Program-made: the position numbers and the translations under genes
Source of the DNA: an uncultured Veillonella sp.
GTDB lineage: Bacteria; Bacillota; Negativicutes; Veillonellales; Veillonellaceae
NCBI RefSeq assembly: GCF_934230905.1
Contig: NZ_CAKQFJ010000024.1
Coordinates: 1-27,154 of the forward strand
DNA: 27,154 nucleotides
Direction: 5' to 3'
Part shown: positions 7,155 through 14,153 of the stretch, in pieces
Numbering within the stretch: position 1 is the stretch's first letter
Layout: the number at the start of each line of letters is the position of its first letter
Notes under the pieces: generated by a model
Seen by the model: the letters and a program-made list of their open reading frames with translations, nothing else
The model's database searches: none
What the model was told of the DNA's origin: nothing

Positions 7155-8683
7155 TACGATTTAGCTGCTTTTAGCCGCCCTCGTTCACACGATACTTGCA
7201 ACTCATCACCCGGTTCTAGTTTTACGTCCCCCAATGGCACGATGTATGTACCATGACGACGAATACTAACGATCAACGTTCCTTCTGGTAACGCAAGGTC
7301 TTGTAATTGTGTATGAACATATGATGCGACCACAGGAACCTTAGTTTGGAAGAATGTTTGTACATTTTCTAAGTTGCTTTGACCAGTCATCGCTTGTAAT
7401 AAGGAATCGTAAACAGGTGGTTCTTTTAATAATTCGGCTACTAAATATGCCACGATGGTAACGATACCAATAGCGTAAATATTAGAGAAACTATTCGTCA
7501 TTTCAAGAACCAATAAAATGGCTAAAATAGGGGTTCGCATAGCCGCTGCCAGCATGCCGCCCATAGCACAAATGACAAATTGTGGAACAAAATCAGGAGA
7601 TATTAAGCCTACAGACGAAAACAAACTTTCACAAAATGCACCGGCTGATGCACCAATAACGAGCATCGGCAAGAATATCCCGCCCTGAGCGCCACTACCA
7701 TAACAAAAGGTGGTGAGCAAAATTTTACCGATTACAATACCACCGAGAAGAATGACGCCATGAGATTGAAAAGCAAGCTGCCCCACTAAATCATTGCCAC
7801 CACCCAATAATAGCTGTGAATCAAATCCGATAACGGCTACAGTAATGAAAGTAAGGGCGAGTTTTAGAAAACGAGAACACTTAAGCCAATCAAAAAAGCG
7901 CTTAAAAGCAAATATCATGCGACAAAACAATACGCCGCAAAGGCCCATCAGAATACCAACACCAAGAAGCACGGGGAAGTAATCGAGAGGCATACCAGTA
8001 GTTACAGAAAAACCCAATGCTGGCGTAAGCCCAAAGATAGTCACCGTAATATAGTTAGAGATAAGTGTGGCCACGAAAGTAGGAATAACAAGATAGGGAT
8101 AAAAGCTCTTGTGCACCTCTTCAAAGACGAACATGGCTCCAGATACAGGCGCACTGAAGGCAGCCGTCAAGCCAGCACCAGCACCTGCCGATGTGAGGAT
8201 ACGCTGTTCACGTAAGCCAGAATTCATCCAGTAGGACACGATTTTACCAGCAGAGCCCCCGATTTGTACGGCCGGGCCTTCACGACCTACAGAAAACCCT
8301 GCAAAACCAGTTAATACACCACCAATCATCTTAGATATCAGTGTGCGATATGGCTTCATATCAAATAAGCCAAGCATTTCCCCTTCAATTTGCGGAATAC
8401 CAGAACCGCCAGATAAAGGGGCCCATGTTAATAATCGATCAACAGCAAAAGCAAATACTACCATAGCAATGAGCCACCCTATAGCCCATTCTAGAGAAAT
8501 ATCCCCCATCAAATGCCATCTAATATGCTCAGACTCGAGAATTAAATATCGATAAGCAGCTCCAAAAAAACCTGCAATAATACCTACTAATGCACCTTTA
8601 GCAATTAGTTCAGATAATAATACACGATTCATAGACATATCCGCTAAGGTAGAGCTGCGTTTATTTATTTTCCATAGTTTCAT
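7139..8683 (-). CDS. ClC-family chloride channel/antiporter with TrkA-C domain
   Basis: The 514-residue protein has the three selectivity-filter motifs of ClC proteins: GSGIPQIEG at about 93-101, GREGPAVQ at 133-140 and GGIFLPMLVIG near 335. The gating glutamate is in GREGP. FVFEEVHK at about 185-192 supplies a proton-pathway glutamate like E203 of the E. coli exchanger, so it is probably a Cl-/H+ antiporter of the inner membrane rather than a passive channel. Residues about 435-514 form an RCK/TrkA-C-type ligand-binding domain (LPEGTLIVSIRRHGTYIVP). AAGGAGG precedes the ATG. The last codons (FQSN-stop) lie inside repeat copy 2, so the natural C-terminus may have been changed by that insertion. 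Confidence 0.93.
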   Translation of the reverse strand: MKLWKINKRSSTLADMSMNRVLLSELIAKGALVGIIAGFFGAAYRYLILESEHIRWHLMGDISLEWAIGWLIAMVVFAFAVDRLLTWAPLSGGSGIPQIEGEMLGLFDMKPYRTLISKMIGGVLTGFAGFSVGREGPAVQIGGSAGKIVSYWMNSGLREQRILTSAGAGAGLTAAFSAPVSGAMFVFEEVHKSFYPYLVIPTFVATLISNYITVTIFGLTPALGFSVTTGMPLDYFPVLLGVGILMGLCGVLFCRMIFAFKRFFDWLKCSRFLKLALTFITVAVIGFDSQLLLGGGNDLVGQLAFQSHGVILLGGIVIGKILLTTFCYGSGAQGGIFLPMLVIGASAGAFCESLFSSVGLISPDFVPQFVICAMGGMLAAAMRTPILAILLVLEMTNSFSNIYAIGIVTIVAYLVAELLKEPPVYDSLLQAMTGQSNLENVQTFFQTKVPVVASYVHTQLQDLALPEGTLIVSIRRHGTYIVPLGDVKLEPGDELQVSCERGRLKAAKSYFQSN

Positions 8684-8732
8684 GCATTCTCCTCCTTATG
8701 GAACGCACTTTCGCTAGCTATATATTAGTATA

Positions 8733-8757
8733 TTTATAACTAGTATACGTGCCGTTC
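8733..8757 (-). promoter_or_regulatory. Promoter-like element upstream of the ClC gene
   Basis: This is the second occurrence of TTTATAACTAGTATACG, followed by TGCCGTTC. On the minus strand it supplies a TATACT -10 box about 60 bp before the ClC start. It sits just after the stop of the GH3 lipoprotein gene, so the ClC gene probably has its own promoter. Confidence 0.45.
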
Positions 8758-8768
8758 CTTACTTGTAT

Positions 8769-9917
8769 TTACATGCCTCGGCTCATCTTCATAAGCAATA
8801 TACGTTTTACCGATTCATCGAGACGTTCTTTTGAGATAGTGCCGTCTTTAACGGCTTTCATAAGACCATTGTAAGCGTCTTGCATATGTTCATATTCATG
8901 GCATACAAGCAAGATATCACTGCCCGCTTGAATGGATTGAACAGCCATATCGCCAAAGGTATAGTGCTTAGCGAGGGCCCCCATATCCATATCATCGGTA
9001 ACAACAACACCATTATACCCCATATCCTTGCGAAGCCAATCAGTAATGATTTTCTTAGACAGGCTAGATGGATGATCTAGGTCAATTTGCAGATACATCG
9101 CATGAGATACCATGATGGCATATGTATTTGGTTTAGACTGTTTAATGAGGTCTGCAAATACCTTCGTATCTTCAGCTAACAACGTATCTTTAGATATCGG
9201 TACCACACTAGTATCCGCATGTAAATCCACATCGGTTTTGCCAATGCCAGGGAAATGCTTATACGAATACCATAGGCCAGATTCATCATATGCTTTGCCG
9301 ACGGCACTAGCAAATTTCACAACTTGGTCAGGATTGGTACTGTATGACCGGCCATAGGTTAATCCTAAATCCGCATCAGGTGCAAAATTAATGTTAAAAC
9401 CGAGCCCTTTTAACTCAGTCCCCACTTGTTTAGCTAAATCAACCGCATGGTCAACAGAACCTTGCCCTAGCTCTTCTGCAGGGGGCACCTTAATCAACTT
9501 GTCCTCCATGCGTGCCACGGCACCGCCCTCTTGGTCGATACCGATGAACAACGGTGTAAGGCCTGCACTTTTACTTGTCTTATTAATATCGGTAATGAGC
9601 GTTTTTACTTGTTCCTTATTCTCCATATTACGGTCAAATAGGATAATGCCACCCACCCGATATTCGTTAAGCATAAATTTCGCATCATCATTAAGCGTCT
9701 TGCCCTGAATACCAATCATCAACAATTGGCCTACCTTATCCGCATCGGACATATTCGCCACTAATTTGTCCACCTTTTCTTCTGGTGAAAGCTCACTTTG
9801 CACTACCGATTCATACGTAACAGGCTCGGACTTGTGAGCAAACGGGTTATGTAAAGCGCAGCCTGCTGTCAGTGCCAATGCACCAATCATGGTCGCTGCT
9901 AAGATACGTCGTAACAT
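8769..9917 (-). CDS. GH3-family beta-N-acetylhexosaminidase lipoprotein (NagZ-like)
   Basis: The start is the ATG at 9917, with GGAGG 5 nt upstream; an in-frame ATG 14 codons earlier would bury the signal peptide. The 382-residue product has a lipobox (LTAGC, Cys20). It then shows the GH3 N-acetylglucosaminidase core: GIDQEGGAVARM at about 127-138, KHFPGIG at 220-226, the D-x-H acid/base loop DLH at 231-233, and VTDDMDMG at 306-313 with the nucleophile Asp. Such enzymes release GlcNAc from peptidoglycan fragments. Cytoplasmic NagZ serves muropeptide recycling, but lipidation implies an extracytoplasmic location as in B. subtilis NagZ/YbbD. The usual KHFPGHG is KHFPGIG here, a conservative departure seen in some GH3 relatives. 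Confidence 0.88.
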   Translation of the reverse strand: MLRRILAATMIGALALTAGCALHNPFAHKSEPVTYESVVQSELSPEEKVDKLVANMSDADKVGQLLMIGIQGKTLNDDAKFMLNEYRVGGIILFDRNMENKEQVKTLITDINKTSKSAGLTPLFIGIDQEGGAVARMEDKLIKVPPAEELGQGSVDHAVDLAKQVGTELKGLGFNINFAPDADLGLTYGRSYSTNPDQVVKFASAVGKAYDESGLWYSYKHFPGIGKTDVDLHADTSVVPISKDTLLAEDTKVFADLIKQSKPNTYAIMVSHAMYLQIDLDHPSSLSKKIITDWLRKDMGYNGVVVTDDMDMGALAKHYTFGDMAVQSIQAGSDILLVCHEYEHMQDAYNGLMKAVKDGTISKERLDESVKRILLMKMSRGM

Positions 9918-9980
9918 AGTAACCTCCAAATATAATTTATATCGCTTATAGTATATCATCTTAGGCCATATTATATGTAC

Positions 9981-10010
9981 TTAACAAATTGACCCTATCT
10001 ATGCTATACT
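9981..10010 (+). promoter_or_regulatory. Candidate sigma-A promoter for the BFD-like gene
   Basis: TTAACA (9981-9986) and TATACT (10005-10010) are separated by 18 bp and lie about 67 bp before the start codon. A TTGACC at 9989-9994 has no correctly spaced -10. The region is divergent from the lipoprotein gene. Confidence 0.45.
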
Positions 10011-10076
10011 TAACTATATCGTAAAGTTTCGATGTAATTTAGTATATAATGACTCGTGTGAGTCCAAGAGGAATAT

Positions 10077-10310
10077 ATGGAATTTGAAAATAACCAAGTA
10101 CCAGAAGCGATTCTGGACAAATTAACAAAGGTGTGTACATGCCGAAGCATTACACGAAAAACAATTAAAGAGGCCATTTTTAATGGTGCTCATACATTTC
10201 CTGCAGTAAAAGAGGCAACCAGAGCAGGCACAGGTGCCTGCGGTGGCAAAGGTTGTGGTCCTCGTATCGTAAAATTACTAGCAGAATTGAAAGAGCAAGG
10301 AAAAATTTAA
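10077..10310 (+). CDS. BFD-like [2Fe-2S]-binding protein
   Basis: This is a stand-alone 77-residue protein with the four cysteines of the bacterioferritin-associated ferredoxin fold: CTC at 20-22 and the pair in GACGGKGCGP at 55 and 60. The hallmark spacing (C-x-C, about 32 residues, C-x4-C) and the KTIKEAI / PAVKEATRAGTGACGG pattern identify a Fer2_BFD domain. The same domain occurs in NirB and nitrogenase accessory proteins. The likely role is a small electron carrier or iron-release partner in the cytoplasm. It is alone in its transcript: divergent from the lipoprotein gene and convergent with the protease gene. No bacterioferritin gene is nearby, so the partner is unknown. AAGAGG precedes the ATG. 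Confidence 0.88.
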   Translation: MEFENNQVPEAILDKLTKVCTCRSITRKTIKEAIFNGAHTFPAVKEATRAGTGACGGKGCGPRIVKLLAELKEQGKI

Positions 10311-10323
10311 TAAGTATATGCAA

Positions 10324-10394
10324 AATACCCCTCCTGAAAATGACTATAACAGCTACAGTTGTGTAGTAGCCGGTCCACTTTCAGGAGGGGTATT
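10324..10394. repeat. Long stem-loop between convergent genes
   Basis: AATACCCCTCCTGAAA (10324-10339) pairs perfectly with TTTCAGGAGGGGTATT (10379-10394). The 39-nt loop contains an inner GCTAC / GTAGC hairpin. The stem begins 13 bp after the BFD-like stop. It is not followed by a real U-tract on either strand. It may terminate or protect the two convergent mRNAs; its size is unusual for a terminator. Confidence 0.65.
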
Positions 10395-10418
10395 GTCAAT
10401 ACACGCTCATATATTCTA

Positions 10419-11054
10419 TTACAGAACTAAATTAACGATACTTTCAAATCCCCTAAGAATCGATTGTTGCAATGGCACAAAGATGTGCGAAGCAATAGGC
10501 GAATTCAAGATAACAATGAGAATGATCAAAGATACCATACTAAATTGTGCTATATGGATTTGCCATTTAAAGGGCAAACAATTCATCACAATATGACTAC
10601 CATCGAGTGGTGGTACAGGCATCAAATTGAGTATGGCAAAGTTAATGTTATATACAACAATAAGAAACAGTACGAGATACAACGATGACTCATCATGTAA
10701 TAAGTGTAAGAACTCAAGAGATCGCATAACAATATAACCGATAAAAGCCATCAATAGATTCGCCATAGGGCCTGCTATTGATACAATCATATCATCAGTT
10801 CGAGGGTCCTTAAAATGAGTAGGATTGACAACCACTGGTTTCGCCCAGCCAAATCCACCAAGGATAAAGGCTAACGAACCAACGAGATCAAGGTGTACAA
10901 AAGGGTTCATCGTAAGACGCCCCATCATACGAGGTGTAGGATCACCCAATAAATCAGCCGCCTTAGCATGGGCATATTCATGCCCAGCAGCAGCAATAAT
11001 CAGCGCCGGGATTGACGCAATAATCATAATCAAACTTAATCCAGAAAGAATCAT
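10419..11054 (-). CDS. Site-2 protease family (M50) membrane metalloprotease
   Basis: The 211-residue membrane protein has the zinc motif HEYAH (His25, Glu26, His29) in its first membrane segment and the second motif NLMPVPPLDGSH, with Asp151 as third ligand. GPMANLLMAF at about 95-104 is also typical of the small rhomboid-sized S2P group. These enzymes cut substrates within the membrane; the substrate is unknown here. AAGGAG precedes the ATG by 4 nt. The gene starts 15 bp after the CMD-family gene on the same strand, so the two form an operon. The family is clear, and no PDZ domain is present. Confidence 0.88.
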   Translation of the reverse strand: MILSGLSLIMIIASIPALIIAAAGHEYAHAKAADLLGDPTPRMMGRLTMNPFVHLDLVGSLAFILGGFGWAKPVVVNPTHFKDPRTDDMIVSIAGPMANLLMAFIGYIVMRSLEFLHLLHDESSLYLVLFLIVVYNINFAILNLMPVPPLDGSHIVMNCLPFKWQIHIAQFSMVSLIILIVILNSPIASHIFVPLQQSILRGFESIVNLVL

Positions 11055-11069
11055 AACACTCCTTATACT

Positions 11070-11840
11070 CTATTGATTGGATTCCCATTCGGAAACGCCT
11101 TCATTAATGCAAGTAAATGCATTTAACACGCGTGGATATCCAATATATGGCACACATTGAGACGCAATACTAATCAAAAACTTCCGATCATTTCCTACAT
11201 TCAAATTACCAATGACATGCGCCTTGAGTTGTGCTTCACAACCGCCTTGAGCCATAAGGAAACAGAACGTAATCAACTCACGTTGCTTAGTACTAAGCCC
11301 CTTGCGAGTATAATAATCACCAAACATATTAGATAACCATTTATTAATGTGACGCATATCTTGTGGACCCGATTGGTAAAAGTCTTTCATGCCTTCACCC
11401 CAAATTTCCACTTGCTTTTCAATGCCCTTTTCAAAACGATTTTCGCTTGTAATCGTGCTACGATGTGGATTTTGAATTTCTTCGTCTCGATAATCAAGAA
11501 TTTTATTGGTAATCTTAAAGAATGGACGAACGCGACCAATTCCAAGATACGGTACCGCTTGATAAATGAGCTCAACAATTTCATCAGGAATAACGCCAAA
11601 ATTCAAAGCGGCTGGCATCATCAATGAGTACTCTTCTGTAGCACCAGCACCAACTAAAGTCGCTAAAATAGCCAAAAAACGACTATGTGCTGCTACATTA
11701 CAACCATCTTCAATAATAACCTCGTGAAAGGCAAAATTTTCAAATAAATCTTCAAACTCAGGGTCTATATAACCTGCTGGCGATGCAATATCAGGAAACA
11801 TGCGTTCCGTATACGCTTGCGCAAATTCAGATTTCGCCAT
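11070..11840 (-). CDS. Carboxymuconolactone decarboxylase (AhpD-like) family protein, two CMD domains
   Basis: This 256-residue soluble protein has two CMD repeats. The first is at about 45-115 (SRFLAILATLVGAGATEEYS, then GVIPDEIVELIYQAVPYLGI); the second at about 175-245 (LSTKQRELITFCFLMAQGGC, QLKAHVIGNLNVG, YIGYPRVLNAF). The AhpD-type CxxC pair is absent. The second repeat keeps a Cys and, five residues on, a His (GGCEAQLKAH), as in decarboxylase-like members often annotated as peroxidase-related. Aromatic catabolism genes are not nearby, so a redox or stress role is as likely as decarboxylation. TAGGAGG precedes the ATG by 5 nt. It is the first gene of a pair with the site-2 protease. Confidence 0.85.
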   Translation of the reverse strand: MAKSEFAQAYTERMFPDIASPAGYIDPEFEDLFENFAFHEVIIEDGCNVAAHSRFLAILATLVGAGATEEYSLMMPAALNFGVIPDEIVELIYQAVPYLGIGRVRPFFKITNKILDYRDEEIQNPHRSTITSENRFEKGIEKQVEIWGEGMKDFYQSGPQDMRHINKWLSNMFGDYYTRKGLSTKQRELITFCFLMAQGGCEAQLKAHVIGNLNVGNDRKFLISIASQCVPYIGYPRVLNAFTCINEGVSEWESNQ

Positions 11841-11938
11841 CGTTACCTCCTAAAACCATGAATGGACTTTCACCTAATATCATCTATTACAATTCTACCA
11901 TATACATAAACCTACTATAGATCCATGTATATACAACA

Positions 11939-11971
11939 ATGGTGAAAGCCCCTAATAAGAACTTTCACCAT
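11939..11971 (-). terminator. Stem-loop after the small exported protein gene
   Basis: ATGGTGAAAG (11939-11948) and CTTTCACCAT (11962-11971) form a perfect 10-bp stem 28 bp past the stop of the minus-strand gene. The downstream tract on the minus strand (TGTTGTAT) is only moderately U-rich, so termination is likely but not certain. Confidence 0.5.
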
Positions 11972-11999
11972 CATACGTACAAGTATAAGTATTTAATTA

Positions 12000-12431
12000 T
12001 TATGCATGAACGTTTACAGTTGCAGGAACTGCATTTACATCAGGGAATGCAAAATCTGTACCATATACTTCTTTCCAAGCAGCCTTGAACATATTAAATT
12101 CGTTTGTGCCAGGATTAATTTGATATACTTGACCATCTTGAGCAAAACGATATACGGTATGCAAGCTAGGATGAACAATATATTTAAACAATGTAGCTTC
12201 GCCGTATTGGTTGTTATGCATATTAACTACATTAATACCGAATACGTAGTTGCGGCTACCATCAATCAAGTTAAATTGAGATGCTTTGTCGAAATAATAC
12301 GTTTCAGTACCATTAGCACTGTTTGGTACTTCTGGATAATTTGCCAAGCCGTTCCAGTTAGCAGCACTTGCTACGGAACCAACGAGTAATGTTGCTGCAA
12401 GAGCAAATGTGGTAACAAGTTTCTTATTCAT
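12000..12431 (-). CDS. Small exported protein of unknown function
   Basis: The start at 12431 is fixed by GGAGGAG 6 nt upstream; an ATG 15 codons earlier has no such site. The 143-residue product opens with a clear signal peptide (MNKKLVTTFALAATLLVGSV, cleavage after ASA). The mature part has no recognised catalytic motif and no cysteines. Its YYFDKASQF...NYVFGINVVNM block resembles YYLDKSSLV...QYIIAVNVVDV in the exported protein at 25715-26188, so the two look like distant paralogues. The 5' leader carries a GGGGC / GCCCC hairpin at 12463-12482. It is probably periplasmic or secreted. I do not recognise a function. Confidence 0.75.
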   Translation of the reverse strand: MNKKLVTTFALAATLLVGSVASAANWNGLANYPEVPNSANGTETYYFDKASQFNLIDGSRNYVFGINVVNMHNNQYGEATLFKYIVHPSLHTVYRFAQDGQVYQINPGTNEFNMFKAAWKEVYGTDFAFPDVNAVPATVNVHA

Positions 12432-12604
12432 AATATTCTCCTCCACCCTAAACGGTAAGACAGGGGCCACTCTCATTGCCCCAATAACACAAAGAATTAC
12501 TTAAATTATACCATATATAAACAATACATAATATACTTACTACGGCTTACGTATTAGCAACTAAACATTATAACGGATTAGTACTTACGTATCGAATAGT
12601 GTGT

Positions 12605-13126
12605 CTAGCGCTTAATATCTTCAGGATTAACTACACCATGGGATACATCAATAGCATCTAATAGTTTATTAAGCAACGATCTTAATTCAGCTGCTTCTTG
12701 CACAGAAAAAACCTCCCGTGCTGAAGCCACTAATTTTTTAGGTACTTTTATAGCTTCTCCACGAACCGCATGACCTGCTTCTGTAAGAATTACCATGACA
12801 ACACGTTCATCGCTATGGCTGCGTTTACGTTTTAAGAAACCTTTTAATTCTAATTTTTTCAACAATGGTGTCAATGTACCAGAATCAAGACGCAACACTT
12901 GACCTAACTCTTTAACAGATAGTTCACCATATTCCCACAATGCCATCATGACAATGTATTGAGTATATGTCAAATTCAATGGTTCTAAATATGGACGATA
13001 TGCATTTACAACTTCCTTTGCCACAACATACAAAGGAAAACCCATTTGATTTTCTAATAATAAATAATCGTCTTCTGGAATTTCTGCGACACGCTTATAA
13101 CCTGCCAAAGTACCTATTTTTGCCAT
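12605..13126 (-). CDS. MarR-family regulator of the OhrR type, without the redox cysteine
   Basis: The start at 13126 has GGAGGG about 9 nt upstream. The 173-residue protein aligns clearly with OhrR: LENQMGFPLY, NLTYTQYIVMMALWE, LRLDSGTLTPLLKKLELKGF and the wing RKRSHSDER. In B. subtilis OhrR the first block reads LENQLCFLLY, and Cys15 senses organic peroxides. Here that position is Gly29, and the whole protein has no cysteine. It therefore cannot use the known oxidation switch. It is probably a repressor responding to another ligand. It lies upstream of no ohr gene; the nearest gene on the same strand downstream is the small exported protein. Confidence 0.88.
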   Translation of the reverse strand: MAKIGTLAGYKRVAEIPEDDYLLLENQMGFPLYVVAKEVVNAYRPYLEPLNLTYTQYIVMMALWEYGELSVKELGQVLRLDSGTLTPLLKKLELKGFLKRKRSHSDERVVMVILTEAGHAVRGEAIKVPKKLVASAREVFSVQEAAELRSLLNKLLDAIDVSHGVVNPEDIKR

Positions 13127-13235
13127 TAAAACCAGCCCTCCATTACACACACTATGTTAATCTAAATTAATTGTACACAATTTTCCAGTAAGCGGTCAAT
13201 ACATCTTTGTAAATTCTTCAGCAATTTACAGTTTC

Positions 13236-13303
13236 ATAGATGAGGGGAAAAATGACACGCTACTGCGCAAGCGGAGCCCGAAGTCATTTTTCCCCTCATC
13301 TAT
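13236..13303. repeat. Perfect 21-bp stem-loop
   Basis: Arms 13236-13256 (ATAGATGAGGGGAAAAATGA, then C) and 13283-13303 are exact reverse complements around a 26-nt loop. The loop shares CGGAGCCCG with the centre of repeat copy 1 (CGGGCTCCG), so it may belong to the same repeat superfamily. It lies in the 400-bp gap between the MarR gene and the nitroreductase, which holds no gene. Confidence 0.65.
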
Positions 13304-13348
13304 TCCACACAATAAGTACTGTAAGAATTTATAAAGATTTCAAAAAAG

Positions 13349-13395
13349 AAGGGTCTGTCTCCGCCCTGCGGGCTTCGCAGGGCCAAAGTCGGCTT
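13349..13395. repeat. Core-only relative of the MITE-like repeat
   Basis: GGGTCTGTC, CGGGCTTCGCAGGGCC and AAAGTCGGCTTC follow the order of the copy 1 centre (GGGTCTGAC, CGGGCTCCGCAGGGCC, AAAGTCGATTTC). GCCCTGCG (13363-13370) and CGCAGGGC (13376-13383) make an 8-bp hairpin. The outer arms seen in copies 1 and 2 are missing here. Confidence 0.55.
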
Positions 13396-13493
13396 CAGAA
13401 CCCCCACACCTTCACCATACTAATCTATAGTTAGCTAATAGCAATATAGCATTTTACATTAGAACCCATTAAGAATTTATAAAAATTAGAAAA

Positions 13494-13515
13494 AAGGGTC
13501 GCATAAGCGACCCTT
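13494..13515 (-). terminator. Rho-independent terminator of the ATPase-nitroreductase unit
   Basis: AAGGGTCGC / GCGACCCTT form a perfect 9-bp stem with a 4-nt loop, 13 bp after the nitroreductase stop. A run of A at 13489-13495 provides the U-tract on the minus strand. Confidence 0.85.
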
Positions 13516-13528
13516 GGATATTTAGTTA

Positions 13529-14119
13529 TTAGTCAATATAGGTTACAGGATTTCCTTTGATGTCGAGTTCTCTGCGGTTTAATCCATTTGGTAGATCTGG
13601 ATAGCCTATAGCAAGGCTAGCGTATACTTTTTCATCATTGCCCATGCCGAGTTCCCGAAGGCGTTTGATTAAGCGTTCGTTGTCTTGTAGATGACGCAAT
13701 TGGTTCACCCAGCAAGATCCTAAGTCTAGTTCGTTGCAGGCAAGCATCATATTTTCCATAGCACATGCCGCATCAGAGAAATTGTTAGCTAACACAGGTT
13801 TATGTGCCAATACGATGAGCGCTGGTGCATTGTAATGGAATACAAATTTACCTTCTTTGGACATCTTAATAATATTCACCATATATGGTGGTGTTTGTTC
13901 GGTTACTTCTGTTTGACCATATTCTTCTTGAACGATGGTAACTAGTTCTTTCAACACCTCTTGATTAGTAATCACCATAAAATGAAGGGGCTGCAAATTC
14001 CCTCCTGTTGGTGCACGGCGTCCTGCGTCAATCACAGTGTCGAGCAATTCTTGCGCCACCGGTTCAGATTTAAATTTACGCGTACTATGACGTGTTTTAA
14101 TGCATTCTAAGGTATTCAT
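13529..14119 (-). CDS. Nitroreductase-family FMN oxidoreductase
   Basis: The 196-residue protein has the nitroreductase FMN-binding opening (RHSTRKFKSEPV at about 9-20; RRAPTGGNLQPLHFMVI at about 34-50) and the C-terminal GSCWVNQL...LAIGYPD block. These enzymes use NAD(P)H to reduce flavins, quinones or nitro compounds. The physiological substrate is unknown. AAGGAGG lies 6 nt before the ATG. The gene starts 34 bp after the metal ATPase stop on the same strand with no terminator between, so it is probably transcribed from the metal-responsive promoter at 16187-16215. That would make it part of a metal or thiol stress response. Confidence 0.88.
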   Translation of the reverse strand: MNTLECIKTRHSTRKFKSEPVAQELLDTVIDAGRRAPTGGNLQPLHFMVITNQEVLKELVTIVQEEYGQTEVTEQTPPYMVNIIKMSKEGKFVFHYNAPALIVLAHKPVLANNFSDAACAMENMMLACNELDLGSCWVNQLRHLQDNERLIKRLRELGMGNDEKVYASLAIGYPDLPNGLNRRELDIKGNPVTYID

Positions 14120-14153
14120 AATAAGCCTCCTTATGAAAGTATTCTACTATGAA

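Noticed and set aside
12463..12482. Riboswitch in the leader of the small exported protein gene
   Set aside because: Only a single 5-bp GGGGC / GCCCC hairpin is visible, with no conserved aptamer motif that I recognise.
13127..13150. Upstream start of the MarR gene that would add a Cys-containing N-terminus
   Set aside because: The GGAGGG ribosome site lies between that start and the MAKIG start, so the shorter, cysteine-free protein is the likely product.
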